Shown here: positions 32,174-41,806 of the stretch, piece after piece
Layout of the letters: each line of letters starts with the position of its first letter
How positions within the stretch are numbered: position 1 is the first letter of the stretch
Source: Thermomonas sp.
GTDB taxonomy: Bacteria; Pseudomonadota; Gammaproteobacteria; Xanthomonadales; Xanthomonadaceae
DNA: 64,000 bases
Assembly (NCBI GenBank): GCA_016720345.1
Contig: JADKKV010000003.1
Span: 62,001-126,000 of the forward strand
Direction of reading: 5' to 3'
The notes under the pieces: model-generated
The model's input: the letters and a program-made list of their open reading frames with translations, nothing else
Told to the model about the DNA's origin: nothing
Databases searched by the model: none
Position numbers and translations under genes: made by a program

Positions 32174-32854
32174 ATGGACAGCGCCGCACCCGTACTCACC
32201 ATCGATGGCCCCTCCGGTTCCGGCAAGGGCACCATCAGCCGCATCGTCGCCCAGCGCCTTGGCTGGCACTACCTGGATTCCGGCGCGCTGTACCGGGCGG
32301 TGGGCGTGGCCGCCGGCTGGGCCGACCTCGACCTCGATGACGGCGGCGCGCTGGTCCGCTGCACCTTCGACACCGTGGTCGCCTTCCGCGAGGACGGCGA
32401 TGGCGAGTTGCGGGTGCTGATCAACGGCAACGATGCCACCGACGAACTGCGCACCGAGACCGCCGGCGCGGCCGCCTCGGCGATCGCCGCGATCCCCGAG
32501 GTGCGGGCGGCGCTGAAGGACCGCCAGCGCGCGTTCCGGCAGTTGCCGGGGCTGGTCGCCGACGGCCGCGACATGGGCACCGTGATCTTCCCGGATGCCG
32601 CGCGCAAGGTGTTCCTGACCGCAAGCGCCGAGGAGCGTGCCGCAAGGCGCTATAAGCAGTTGAAAGACAAAGGGGTTTCGGTCACACTTGACGGTCTGCT
32701 ACGGGAGATTCTCGCCCGCGACGCCCGCGATGCCAGTCGCGCGGTGGCGCCGTTGCGGCCGGCCGAAGACGCCATCCGCATCGACACCACCGGCCTGCCC
32801 ATCGAGGACGTGGTCGCGCGGGTGCTGGACGTCGTGTCCCGTTCCGCCGGCTAG
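32174..32854 (+). CDS. cmk: Cytidylate kinase
   Basis: This 226-residue kinase phosphorylates CMP and dCMP. The P-loop [12 protein letters not shown] is near the N-terminus. The [16 protein letters not shown] segment and the [22 protein letters not shown] motif are typical. A cmk-rpsA-ihfB order is common in gammaproteobacteria and is kept here. Confidence 0.96.
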   Translation: MDSAAPVLTIDGPSGSGKGTISRIVAQRLGWHYLDSGALYRAVGVAAGWADLDLDDGGALVRCTFDTVVAFREDGDGELRVLINGNDATDELRTETAGAAASAIAAIPEVRAALKDRQRAFRQLPGLVADGRDMGTVIFPDAARKVFLTASAEERAARRYKQLKDKGVSVTLDGLLREILARDARDASRAVAPLRPAEDAIRIDTTGLPIEDVVARVLDVVSRSAG

Positions 32855-33019
32855 CCGGCGCGTTTCACCCGTCGCAGAACCGTTCCGTGGGCGCCCCGTG
32901 GCTGCCCGCGGTTTTCCTCCATCCACCCACACATGGCCACGCGCGTCCTGCGCCGGTGCCAGACCCAAGGTGGGCCGCCGCATCCTGCGGCCGGCCTGTG
33001 TATCCACCAGAGATCCTCA

Positions 33020-34720
33020 ATGAATTCCGTAATGACCGAATCCTTCGCCGAACTGTTCGAAGCCAGCCAGGCCAATTGGGCCAAGATCAAGCCCGGTGCC
33101 ATCGTCAAGGGCATCGTGGTCGCCGTCACCAACGACGTGGTGGTGATCAACGCCGGCCTGAAGTCCGAAGGCATCGTGCCGATCGAACAGTTCCGCAACG
33201 ACGCCGGTGAAATCGACGTCGGCATCGGCGACGAGGTCAAGGTTGCCCTTGACTCGCTCGAGAATGGTTTTGGCGAAACCGTGCTGTCGCGCGAGAAGGC
33301 CAAGCGCGCCATGGTGTGGGACGAGCTGGAAGAGGCGCTGGAAGCCAACGCCACCATCGTCGGCCGCATCAGCGGCAAGGTGAAGGGCGGTTTCACCGTC
33401 GACATCAAGGACGTCCGTGCGTTCCTGCCGGGTTCGCTGGTCGACGTGCGCCCGGTGCGCGACCCGGTGTACCTGGAAGGCAAGGAGCTCGAGTTCAAGC
33501 TGATCAAGCTGGACCGCAAGCGCAACAACGTGGTCGTCTCCCGCCGCGCGGTGGTCGAGAGCGAGCATTCGGAAGAGCGCGAGCAGCTGCTCGAGAAGCT
33601 GGTCGAGGGCGCGGTGCTGAAGGGCGTGGTCAAGAACCTGACCGATTACGGCGCGTTCGTGGACCTCGGCGGCATCGACGGCCTGCTGCACATCACCGAC
33701 ATGGCCTGGAAGCGCGTGCGCCATCCGTCCGAAGTGGTGGAAGTGGGCGCCGAGCTCGACGTGCGCGTGCTCAAGTACGACAAGGAGCGCAACCGCGTTT
33801 CGCTGGGCCTCAAGCAGCTGGGCGAGGATCCGTGGGACAACATCGCCCGCCGCTACCCGGCCAACAGCCGCGTGTTCGGCAAGGTCAGCAACGTCACCGA
33901 TTACGGCGCGTTCGTCGAGATCGAGCCGGGCGTGGAAGGCCTGGTCCACGTGTCCGAGATGGACTGGACCAACAAGAACGTCAACCCGGCCAAGGTCGTG
34001 CAGGTCGGCGACGAAGTGCAGGTCATGGTGCTGGACGTGGATGAAGAGCGTCGCCGCATCTCGCTGGGCATCAAGCAGGTCACCAGCAATCCGTGGGAAA
34101 CCTTCGCCGCCATGCACAAGAAGGGCGACAAGGTGTCCGGCCAGATCAAGTCGATCACCGACTTCGGCATCTTCATCGGCCTGGACGGCGGCATCGATGG
34201 CCTGATCCACCTGTCCGACATCACCTGGAACTCCACCGGCGAGGACATCGCCCGCAACTACAAGAAGGGCGACACCCTGGAAGCGGTGGTGCTGGCGGTC
34301 GATCCGGAGCGCGAGCGCATCAGCCTCGGCGTCAAGCAGATGGAGCAGGATCCGCTCGGCCAGTTCATGGCGACCAACCCGAAGGGCACCAAGGTCACCG
34401 GCACCGTCAAGGAAGTGGACGCCAAGGGCGCGACCATCGACCTGGGCGATGGCGTGGAAGGCTACGTGTTCGCGCGCGACGTCGCCGACGAGCGCGTCGA
34501 GGACGCCAGCCACTACCTCAAGGTGGGCCAGCAGGTCGAGGCCAAGTTCGTGGGCATGGACCGCAAGGGCCGCAGCCTGCAGCTGTCGATCAAGGGCAAG
34601 GACGATGCCGAGGCCGCCGAAGCGATGGCCGAGTACCAGAAGGCCTCCGCCGACGCCGCCAGCGGCACCACCAAGCTGGGCGCGCTGCTGCGCGAGCAGC
34701 TGAACAGCAAGTCCGAGTGA
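33020..34720 (+). CDS. rpsA: 30S ribosomal protein S1
   Basis: The protein has 566 residues with six S1 RNA-binding repeats, seen as recurring [18 protein letters not shown]-, [19 protein letters not shown]- and [19 protein letters not shown]-type blocks. It binds mRNA leaders on the small ribosomal subunit. The ATG at 33020 (MNSVMTESF) is chosen. ATG 33032 (MTESFAELF) matches the usual family start and is an equally good choice. Confidence 0.97.
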   Translation: MNSVMTESFAELFEASQANWAKIKPGAIVKGIVVAVTNDVVVINAGLKSEGIVPIEQFRNDAGEIDVGIGDEVKVALDSLENGFGETVLSREKAKRAMVWDELEEALEANATIVGRISGKVKGGFTVDIKDVRAFLPGSLVDVRPVRDPVYLEGKELEFKLIKLDRKRNNVVVSRRAVVESEHSEEREQLLEKLVEGAVLKGVVKNLTDYGAFVDLGGIDGLLHITDMAWKRVRHPSEVVEVGAELDVRVLKYDKERNRVSLGLKQLGEDPWDNIARRYPANSRVFGKVSNVTDYGAFVEIEPGVEGLVHVSEMDWTNKNVNPAKVVQVGDEVQVMVLDVDEERRRISLGIKQVTSNPWETFAAMHKKGDKVSGQIKSITDFGIFIGLDGGIDGLIHLSDITWNSTGEDIARNYKKGDTLEAVVLAVDPERERISLGVKQMEQDPLGQFMATNPKGTKVTGTVKEVDAKGATIDLGDGVEGYVFARDVADERVEDASHYLKVGQQVEAKFVGMDRKGRSLQLSIKGKDDAEAAEAMAEYQKASADAASGTTKLGALLREQLNSKSE

Positions 34721-34742
34721 TCCACCCGGCCTAGCAGCACGT

Positions 34743-34773
34743 GGCGGCCCGGCTTCGGCCGGGTCGCCATTTT
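34743..34773 (+). terminator. Terminator or attenuator between rpsA and ihfB
   Basis: GGCG-G-CCCGGC, a short TTCG loop and GCCGGG-T-CGCC form a hairpin with one G-T pair, followed by ATTTTC. It can end rpsA transcripts before ihfB. Confidence 0.6.
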
Positions 34774-34803
34774 CATGCGGCCGCATTCCCCGCCCCACGG
34801 TTC

Positions 34804-35106
34804 ATGACCAAGTCCGAACTCATCGAATTGCTGGCCCGGCGCCAGCCGCACCTGAAGGCCGACGACGTCGACCTGTCGGTGAAGTCGCTGCTGCAGATGA
34901 TGGGCGCGGCCCTCGCCGGCGGCGACCGTATCGAGGTGCGCGGGTTCGGCAGCTTCTCCCTGCATTTCCGGCCGCCACGCACCGGCCGCAATCCCAAGAC
35001 CGGCGACGCCGTCGCGTTGCCCGGCAAGCATGTTCCCCATTTCAAGCCGGGCAAGGAATTGCGCGAGCGGGTGACCACGGTCGTGCCGCTGCCGATGGAC
35101 GACTGA
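34804..35106 (+). CDS. ihfB: Integration host factor subunit beta
   Basis: This 100-residue HU/IHF-family DNA-bending protein has the [25 protein letters not shown] beta-arm in two parts, including the proline-tipped arm (GRNPKTGD). It pairs with IhfA. The ATG follows the rpsA terminator by 31 bases. Confidence 0.96.
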   Translation: MTKSELIELLARRQPHLKADDVDLSVKSLLQMMGAALAGGDRIEVRGFGSFSLHFRPPRTGRNPKTGDAVALPGKHVPHFKPGKELRERVTTVVPLPMDD

Positions 35107-35150
35107 TCCGCGGCCGTCCGTTAAGCTAGCAGGCGATCCCGGAGTTCCCG

Positions 35151-35420
35151 ATGCGCCTGATCCGCCTCATCATCGCCGTCACCTGCATCCTGCTGGGCGC
35201 CATCGTGGGCGCACTCAACACCCAGCCCGTGCTGCTCGATATCGGCTTCGCCAGCGTGCGCGCCAGCCTGGGGCTGAGCGTGCTGGTCGCGTTGCTGCTC
35301 GGCGTGGTGGTTGGCGGTGGCATCCTCGCGATCGGGGTGGTCGCGCCGCTGCGCCGGCGCCTGCGGCGTGCCGAGCAGGCCCGCCCGGTTGCCGCCGGCA
35401 GCGCGCGCGCGGAGACCTGA
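35151..35420 (+). CDS. lapA: LapA family (DUF1049) membrane protein
   Basis: This 89-residue protein has two membrane segments (about 4-25 and 41-63) and a short basic cytoplasmic tail (LRRRLRRAEQ). LapA works with LapB to control lipopolysaccharide assembly through LpxC proteolysis by FtsH. The stop is one base from the lapB ATG, and the pair is the usual operon order. Confidence 0.9.
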   Translation: MRLIRLIIAVTCILLGAIVGALNTQPVLLDIGFASVRASLGLSVLVALLLGVVVGGGILAIGVVAPLRRRLRRAEQARPVAAGSARAET

Positions 35421-35421
35421 C

Positions 35422-36600
35422 ATGGGCAATTTCGACGTCTGGATCTGGTTCGTGGTGCTGGTGCCGCTGGCGGCGCTGGCGGGCTGGGTGACCGGTCGCC
35501 GCGGTGGCGAACGCCATCGCGACAGCCAGGTCAGCAAGCTCTCGACCACCTATTTCCGCGGCCTCAACTACCTGTTGAACGAGCAGCCCGACAAGGCGAT
35601 CGAGCTGTTCCTGCACATCGCCGAGCTCGACAAGGACACCTTCGAGACCCAGGTGGCGCTGGGTCACCTGTTTCGCCGCCGCGGCGAGGTGGACCGTGCG
35701 ATCCGCCTGCACCAGGCGCTGGTGCAGCGCCCCGACCTGAACGACGCCCAGAAGGTGCAGGCACTGCTTGCGCTGGGCGAGGACTACATGCGCTCGGGCT
35801 TGCTGGATCGCGCCGAAACCGTGTTCAGCGACCTTGCCCGGATCGACCAGCGCGCGCCGCAGGCGCTGCGCCACCTCATCAGCATCTACCAGGCCGAACG
35901 CGACTGGGAGAAGGCGATCGAGAACGCCAGCCGCTACGAGGCCGCGACCGCCGAGCCAATGGGCAAGCTGGTCGCCCAGTTCGAATGCGAACTGGCGGAC
36001 CGCCAGCGCTCGGCAGGCGAGATCGATGCCGCGCGTGCGGCGATCGCGCGTGCCTACGCGGCCGATTCGACCTCGGTGCGCGCCGGCATCAGCGAGGGCC
36101 GGATCGAAGCCGAGGCTGGCAATCCCGCCGGCGCGGTGCGTGCGTTCGAGCGCGCCGCCCGCCACGATCCCGACTACCTGCCGGTGATCCTGCCGGCGCT
36201 GCTGGAAAGCTACGGGAAAGTCGGCGAACGCACCGGCGCGCGCGCGTTCCTCGCCGAGATGAGCGAGCACTACCGGGGGATCTCGCCGGTGCTGGCGCTG
36301 ACCAAGATGGTCGAGGCAGAAGAGGGCGTGGGTGCGGCCCGGCGCTACCTCGGCCAGCAGCTGAAGGACCGGCCGTCGGTACGCGGCGAAGCGGCGTTGA
36401 TCGACCTCACGCTTGCCGAGAACGCGGATGCCGAGGCGACCCTGCACGACCTCAAGCACATCACCGACCAGTTGCTGGTGCGCAACCCCAGCTATCGCTG
36501 CAACCGCTGCGGTTTCGGCGCGCGCAGCCACCACTGGCAATGTCCCAGCTGCAAGGAGTGGGGAACGGTGAAGCCGCTGCTGAACTATGCCGTGGTCTGA
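35422..36600 (+). CDS. lapB: Lipopolysaccharide assembly protein LapB
   Basis: This 392-residue protein has an N-terminal membrane anchor (about 5-25), eight or so TPR units (about 40-345) and a C-terminal rubredoxin-like zinc domain (CNRCGFGARSHHWQCPSCKEWG in two parts, CxxC...CxxC). It links LPS transport to FtsH-dependent turnover of LpxC. It overlaps the next gene by 14 bases. Confidence 0.94.
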   Translation: MGNFDVWIWFVVLVPLAALAGWVTGRRGGERHRDSQVSKLSTTYFRGLNYLLNEQPDKAIELFLHIAELDKDTFETQVALGHLFRRRGEVDRAIRLHQALVQRPDLNDAQKVQALLALGEDYMRSGLLDRAETVFSDLARIDQRAPQALRHLISIYQAERDWEKAIENASRYEAATAEPMGKLVAQFECELADRQRSAGEIDAARAAIARAYAADSTSVRAGISEGRIEAEAGNPAGAVRAFERAARHDPDYLPVILPALLESYGKVGERTGARAFLAEMSEHYRGISPVLALTKMVEAEEGVGAARRYLGQQLKDRPSVRGEAALIDLTLAENADAEATLHDLKHITDQLLVRNPSYRCNRCGFGARSHHWQCPSCKEWGTVKPLLNYAVV

Positions 36601-37609
36601 GCCGGCGATCCCGACGCCGGTGGTGCTGCTGGCGGCGGCGTTGGCCGCGCTGCTGGTGTCGATGCTCGGCAGCCGCTGGGCAATCCTCCACGCCCGCCGC
36701 GAAGGCCTGGTCGACCAGCCCGGCGAACGCCGCAGCCATGCGCTGCCGACGCCGCGCGGGGGCGGCATCGGGATCGTGATGGCGTGCCTGGCGGCGTTGC
36801 TCGCACTGGCGGGGACGCAGCCGGACGCGTCCGCCTGGCTGTGGCGTGCCTGCGGCTTGGTGCTGGTCGCCGCGATCGGCTGGTGGGACGACCACCGCCC
36901 GCTGCCGGCCTGGCCGCGCCTGCTGGCGCATGCTGCCGGCGCCGCCTGCCTGGCGTGGGCGCTGCACCTCGAGGGGGCCGCGCCGGCCACGACCATCGCC
37001 GCATTCCTGCTGGCCCTGGTGCTGGTCAATGCCTGGAACTTCATGGACGGGATCAACGGGCTGGCGGCGAGCCAGGCGCTGTTGTGCGCGACCGGGTTTG
37101 CGGTGGTGCTGGGCGATGGCTGGCGGCTGCTGGCGCTGGTATTGGCCGCTGCCTGCCTCGGGTTCCTCCCGTTCAATTTCCCGCGGGCGCGGGTGTTCCT
37201 GGGCGACGTCGGCAGCGGCGGGCTCGGTTACCTGGTCGCGGCCCTGCTGGCCGCCGGGTTCGCGGCGCGGCCGATGGCCTGGTGGCCGCTGTTGCTGCTG
37301 CCGCCGCTGGCGATGCTGGCCGATACCGGCCTGACCCTGCTGTGGCGCATCCGGCGCCGCGAGCGCTGGTGGCAGGCGCACGTCCAGCATGCCTTCCAGC
37401 GTTGGAGCCGGCATCGCGGACACGCCTGGGTATGCGCCGCCTATGCGGTCTGGACGTTTGCGGCGGTTGCGCTCATGCTTGCCGCGCTGCATTGGCCCGC
37501 GCGGATCGCGCTGGTGGTGGCGCTGGCGACCTTGCCGGCGTCTGCCTGGGCCTGGCGCTGGCTGCACCGGCGGTACCAGAAGAACAACACCGAAGGATTC
37601 GGGACATGA
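36587..37609 (+). CDS. WecA/MraY-family undecaprenyl-phosphate glycosyl-1-phosphate transferase
   Basis: This 340-residue protein should have about ten membrane segments and the family's signature loops: HALPTPRGGGIGIV, GWWDDHRPLPAWPRL, NFMDGINGLAASQ and VFLGDVGSGGLGYLV. It would link a sugar-1-phosphate, likely an N-acetyl-hexosamine, to the lipid carrier to begin O-antigen or other polysaccharide synthesis. It overlaps lapB by 14 bases and the dehydratase start by four. A frequent family member in this position is WbpL-like. Confidence 0.87.
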   Translation: MPWSEPAIPTPVVLLAAALAALLVSMLGSRWAILHARREGLVDQPGERRSHALPTPRGGGIGIVMACLAALLALAGTQPDASAWLWRACGLVLVAAIGWWDDHRPLPAWPRLLAHAAGAACLAWALHLEGAAPATTIAAFLLALVLVNAWNFMDGINGLAASQALLCATGFAVVLGDGWRLLALVLAAACLGFLPFNFPRARVFLGDVGSGGLGYLVAALLAAGFAARPMAWWPLLLLPPLAMLADTGLTLLWRIRRRERWWQAHVQHAFQRWSRHRGHAWVCAAYAVWTFAAVALMLAALHWPARIALVVALATLPASAWAWRWLHRRYQKNNTEGFGT

Positions 37610-39516
37610 CGAGTTGGCGGGACCGGTTCAAGTACGGCTTGCCGCGGCTGGCGGTGATGTTGCACGACCTCGCCATGGTCTGGGTCTGCTGGCAGGGCCT
37701 GCACTACATCCGTTATGCCCTGCAGCCGACGCCGCTGCCGCTGGAACCGCTGTCCAGCACGGTCCTGATCGTGATGGTGGCGCAGGGCCTGGTGTCGTGG
37801 CGGGTCGGCCTGTACCGCGGGCTGTGGCGATTCGCCAGCGTCCCCGACCTGCTCAACATCTTCAAGGCCAGCGTGTTGGGCCTGCTGGCGGTGGTCGCCG
37901 GGCTGTTCTTCTACAGCCGGCTCGACCTGGTGTCGCGCGCGGCCCTGCTGCTGTATCCGTTCGTGCTGACCATGCTGCTGGGCGCACCACGGCTGATCTT
38001 CCGCGCATGGAAGGACCAGCGCCTGCTGCGTTCCGACGAGACCGCCGAGCGGGTGCTGGTGCTGGGCGCGGGGCAGGCTGGCGAAGCGGTGGTGCGCGAC
38101 CTGCGCCGGATCGGGCGCTACCAGCCCGTCGGTTTCGTCGATGACGCCGCGGCCCTGCGCGGCACCCGCCTGCAGGGCCTGCCGATCCTCGGCCGGGTCG
38201 GCGACGTCGCCCGCATCGCGCGCGAGACCGGGGTGCAGCTGCTGGTGATCGCGATGCCGTCGCTGGATGCGATCGCGATGCGGCGCGTGGTCGGCATCTG
38301 CGAGGAGAGCGGGGTGCCGTTCCGCACCGTGCCGCGGCTGTCGGACGTGCTGGACGGCCGCTCGCTGCCCGGCCAGCTCAAGGAAGTGGCGATCGAGGAC
38401 CTGCTCGGCCGGCAGCCGCTCAGCCCGGACTGGAAGGCGATCCGCAACTGGCTGGGCGCGCGTTCGGTGCTTGTCACCGGCGCCGGCGGTTCGATCGGTT
38501 CGGAACTGTGCCGGCAGTGCGCGCGCCACGGCGCCAAGCGGATCGCCCTGCTCGAGATCGACGAACTGGCGCTGTTGACGGTCGAAGCCGACCTGCGCCG
38601 CGACTTCCCCGGGATCGAATGCCTGCCGGTGCTCGGCGATGCCGGCGACCCGGCGGTGATCGCGCATGCGTTGGCGATCGCCGAGCCGGAAGCGGTGTTC
38701 CACGCCGCCGCCTACAAGCAGGTGCCGCTGCTGCAGCGGCAGCTGCGCGAAGCGGTGCGCAACAACGTGCTGGCCACCGACGTGGTCGCGCGCGCCAGCC
38801 GCGACGCCGGGGTCGGCACCTTCGTGCTGATCTCCACCGACAAGGCGGTGGACCCGGTGAACGTGCTGGGGGCGACCAAGCGCCTGGCGGAAATGCTGTG
38901 CCAGGCGCTGGTGGATCCGCGTTCGACCCGTTTCGTCACCGTGCGTTTCGGCAACGTGCTGGATTCCGCCGGCAGCGTGGTGCCGCTGTTCCGCGACCAG
39001 ATCCGCCGTGGTGGCCCGGTCACGGTCACCGATCCGGAGGTCACCCGCTACTTCATGACCATCCCGGAAGCCTGCCAGCTGATCCTGCAGGCCTCGGCGA
39101 TCGGTGCCCAACAGGCGGTGTACACCCTCGACATGGGCGAGCCGGTGTCGATCCGGATGCTGGCCGAGCAGATGATCCGGCTTGCCGGCAAGCAACCGGG
39201 CAAGGACATCGCGATCGAATACACCGGCCTGCGTCCCGGCGAGAAGCTGCACGAAACCCTGTTCCACGTCGATGAACGCTACAGCGCGACGATCCACCCG
39301 AAGATCCTGCAGGCGTTGCCGCGCAGCGTCAGCGTGGAGCGGGTGGACCCGGCCCTGCAGGCCCTGCGCGAGGCCACCGCCAGCTACGACCTCGAGCGGC
39401 TGGCGGCGTCGCTGCGCGCCGCGGTGCCGGAATTCAACCCGGCCAGCGAGGCCGACAGCGCCCGCGCATCCACGACCATCCTGAATTTCCCGGCGCGCCG
39501 CGCGCGCCCGAACTGA
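37606..39516 (+). CDS. WbpM/CapD-type nucleoside-diphosphate sugar 4,6-dehydratase
   Basis: This 636-residue inner-membrane enzyme has about four N-terminal membrane helices (residues about 10-130) and a CoA-binding-like Rossmann unit (about 145-260). The large SDR domain (about 290-575) contains VTGAGGSIGSELCRQ and STDKAVDPVNVLGATKR. It resembles UDP-GlcNAc 4,6-dehydratases that make precursors of QuiNAc, FucNAc or bacillosamine for surface polysaccharide. It is coupled to the WecA-like gene by an ATGA overlap and followed by galU. Confidence 0.9.
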   Translation: MTSWRDRFKYGLPRLAVMLHDLAMVWVCWQGLHYIRYALQPTPLPLEPLSSTVLIVMVAQGLVSWRVGLYRGLWRFASVPDLLNIFKASVLGLLAVVAGLFFYSRLDLVSRAALLLYPFVLTMLLGAPRLIFRAWKDQRLLRSDETAERVLVLGAGQAGEAVVRDLRRIGRYQPVGFVDDAAALRGTRLQGLPILGRVGDVARIARETGVQLLVIAMPSLDAIAMRRVVGICEESGVPFRTVPRLSDVLDGRSLPGQLKEVAIEDLLGRQPLSPDWKAIRNWLGARSVLVTGAGGSIGSELCRQCARHGAKRIALLEIDELALLTVEADLRRDFPGIECLPVLGDAGDPAVIAHALAIAEPEAVFHAAAYKQVPLLQRQLREAVRNNVLATDVVARASRDAGVGTFVLISTDKAVDPVNVLGATKRLAEMLCQALVDPRSTRFVTVRFGNVLDSAGSVVPLFRDQIRRGGPVTVTDPEVTRYFMTIPEACQLILQASAIGAQQAVYTLDMGEPVSIRMLAEQMIRLAGKQPGKDIAIEYTGLRPGEKLHETLFHVDERYSATIHPKILQALPRSVSVERVDPALQALREATASYDLERLAASLRAAVPEFNPASEADSARASTTILNFPARRARPN

Positions 39517-39529
39517 CCCCAGGCGCACC

Positions 39530-40456
39530 ATGCAAAGCCCCAAGCCCCATCGCCGCGTGCGGATCGCGGTGTTCCCGGTCGCCGGCCTCGGCACCCGCTT
39601 CCTGCCGGCCACCAAGACCGTGCCGAAGGAGATGTTGCCGATCGTCGACAAGCCGCTGATCCAGTACGCGGTGGACGAGGCGGTGGAAGCGGGGTGCGAC
39701 ACCCTGGTGTTCATCACCAACCGCTACAAGCACGCGGTGGCCGACTATTTCGACAAGGCCTACGAGCTGGAACAGAAGCTGGAGAAGGCCGGCAAGGCGG
39801 AGCAGCTGGAGCTGATCCGCAACGTGTTGCCGCCGGGCGTGAGGGCGGTGTTCGTGACCCAGGCCGAGGCATTGGGACTGGGCCATGCGGTGCTGTGCGC
39901 GAAGCCGGTGGTCGGTGACCAGCCGTTCGCCGTGCTGCTGCCGGACGACCTGATCTGGACCCGGCAGTCGGTGGCCGGTGGCGCCGGTGCGCTGAAGCAG
40001 ATGGCGGACCATGCGGAGCGGACCGGTGGCAGCGTGATCGCGGTGCAGGACGTGCCACCCGAGCAGACCAAGAGCTACGGCATCGTCGCCACCGAGGGCT
40101 TCGACGGGCAGGCCGGGCGGATCACCCGGATCGTCGAGAAGCCGAAGCCGGAAGATGCACCCAGCAACCTCGCGGTGGTCGGGCGCTACATCCTCAATCC
40201 GGCGATCTTCGACCTGCTGGAGACCACGCAGCAGGGCGCAGGCGGGGAGATCCAGCTGACCGATGCCATCGCGCAACTGTTGCCGCTGGAGCAGGTGGAC
40301 GCGTTCCGCTTCCACGGCACGCGGTTCGACTGCGGCACCCACCTGGGACTGATCGAGGCAACCGTGCGCTACGCGCTGGACCACGAATTGCTCAGCGATG
40401 CCGCACGCAAGCTGATGCAGAACGCGCTGGACGAAATGGGCGTCGTGGAGACCTGA
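39530..40456 (+). CDS. galU: UTP-glucose-1-phosphate uridylyltransferase
   Basis: This 308-residue enzyme makes UDP-glucose. The nucleotide-binding VAGLGTRFLPATKTVPKEML and the catalytic DKPLIQYAVDEAVEAG are conserved, and the length is normal. The ATG is 13 bases after the dehydratase, so it closes the polysaccharide operon. A long nested palindrome follows at 40474-40573 and may act as its end signal. Confidence 0.96.
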   Translation: MQSPKPHRRVRIAVFPVAGLGTRFLPATKTVPKEMLPIVDKPLIQYAVDEAVEAGCDTLVFITNRYKHAVADYFDKAYELEQKLEKAGKAEQLELIRNVLPPGVRAVFVTQAEALGLGHAVLCAKPVVGDQPFAVLLPDDLIWTRQSVAGGAGALKQMADHAERTGGSVIAVQDVPPEQTKSYGIVATEGFDGQAGRITRIVEKPKPEDAPSNLAVVGRYILNPAIFDLLETTQQGAGGEIQLTDAIAQLLPLEQVDAFRFHGTRFDCGTHLGLIEATVRYALDHELLSDAARKLMQNALDEMGVVET

Positions 40457-40473
40457 TTTTCCGGCAGTTGCTC

Positions 40474-40573
40474 CGTCTGCCTGAGCGGGCGTTTGCCGCG
40501 AATGTCCCCCGGCATCGGCCAAAGGCCGATGCCTCCTCCTTGATTTCGCGGCAAACGCCCGGCCAGGCAGACG
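40474..40573. repeat. Nested 100-base palindrome between galU and the thiolase gene
   Basis: Outer arms of 29 bases (40474-40502 and 40545-40573) are complementary with two mismatches. Inside is a second perfect 10-base hairpin (GGCATCGGCC/GGCCGATGCC, 40511-40533, loop AAA). The genes on both sides are convergent (galU ends 40456, thiolase ends 40599). The element could end both transcripts, but lacks a strong T run. A mobile or REP-like origin is also possible. Confidence 0.7.
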
Positions 40574-40598
40574 TAGGCCTATCGCAGGCGCAGCTTGG

Positions 40599-41804
40599 TC
40601 ACAGCCCTTCGAAGATCCCCGCTGCGCCCATGCCGGTGCCGATGCACATGGTCACCATGCCGTACTTCTGCTGGCGGCGGCGCAGGCCGTGGACGATGGT
40701 CGCGGTGCGGACCGCGCCGGTGGCGCCCAGCGGATGGCCGAGGGCAATCGCGCCACCAAGCGGGTTGACCTTGGCCGGGTCGAGCCCGCAGTCCTTGATC
40801 ACCGCCAGCGCCTGCGCGGCGAACGCTTCATTGAGTTCGATCCAGTCCAGCTGGTCGCGGGTCAACCCGGCCTGCTTGAGGGCCTTCGGGATCGCCGCGA
40901 TCGGGCCGATGCCCATCACTTCCGGGCGCACGCCGGCCACGCTGAAGCTGACGAAGCGCGCCAGCGGGGTCAGGCCGTAGTCCTTGATCGCCTGCTCCGA
41001 TGCCAGCAGCACCGCGCCGGCGCCATCGCTCATCTGCGAGCTGTTGCCGGCGGTCACGCTGCCGCCGAACTGGCCGTTGCGGAACACCGGGCGCAGCTTG
41101 GCCAGGCCCTCGACGGTGGTATCAAGGCGCGGGCCTTCGTCGTTCTCGACCCGCAACTGCTTCAGGCGCACGGCATTGCCGGCAAGGTCGGGCATGCGGG
41201 CGACCACGTCGTAGGGCGAAATCTCGTCGCGGAACTCGCCGGCGGCGATCGCGGCGATCGCCTTCTGGTGCGAAGCGTAGGCGAACGCGTCCTGCTCCTC
41301 GCGCGAGACCTTCCATTCCTCGGCCACTTTCTCGGCGGTGATGCCCATGCCGTAGGCGATGGCCACGTGGTCGTCGCGGAACACCGACGGCGCCAGCGCG
41401 ACCTTGTTGCCCATCATCGGCACCATCGACATCGATTCGGTGCCGCCGGCCAGCATCAGGTCGGCGTTGCCCAGCCGGATCTGGTCCGCGGCCAGTGCGA
41501 CCGCCTGCAGGCCGGAGGAGCAGAAGCGGTTGATGGTCTGCGCGGCCACCGTGTCCGGCAGCCCGGCCAGCAGCACGCCGATGCGCGCCACGTTCATGCC
41601 CTGCTCGCCTTCCGGCATCGCGCAGCCGATGATCGCGTCGTCGATGCGGTTGACGTCGATCCCCGGCGCCTGCGCCACCACGCTGCGCAGCACGTGCGCC
41701 AGCATGTCGTCGGGACGGGTGTTGCGGAAGACGCCGCGCGGGGCCTTGCCGACCGGGGTGCGGGTGGCGGCGACGATGTAGGCGTCCTGGATTTGCTTGG
41801 TCAT
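40599..41804 (-). CDS. Acetyl-CoA C-acyltransferase (thiolase)
   Basis: This 401-residue thiolase has the nucleophile cysteine in INRFCSSGLQAVALAADQ, the NEAFAAQALAV segment, the GHPLGATGA histidine and the terminal C-x-G in MCIGTGMGAAG. It cleaves 3-ketoacyl-CoA with CoA in fatty-acid beta-oxidation. It starts two bases after the stop of the multifunctional protein, so the two form the fad operon. Confidence 0.94.
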   Translation of the reverse strand: MTKQIQDAYIVAATRTPVGKAPRGVFRNTRPDDMLAHVLRSVVAQAPGIDVNRIDDAIIGCAMPEGEQGMNVARIGVLLAGLPDTVAAQTINRFCSSGLQAVALAADQIRLGNADLMLAGGTESMSMVPMMGNKVALAPSVFRDDHVAIAYGMGITAEKVAEEWKVSREEQDAFAYASHQKAIAAIAAGEFRDEISPYDVVARMPDLAGNAVRLKQLRVENDEGPRLDTTVEGLAKLRPVFRNGQFGGSVTAGNSSQMSDGAGAVLLASEQAIKDYGLTPLARFVSFSVAGVRPEVMGIGPIAAIPKALKQAGLTRDQLDWIELNEAFAAQALAVIKDCGLDPAKVNPLGGAIALGHPLGATGAVRTATIVHGLRRRQQKYGMVTMCIGTGMGAAGIFEGL

Positions 41805-41806
41805 GT

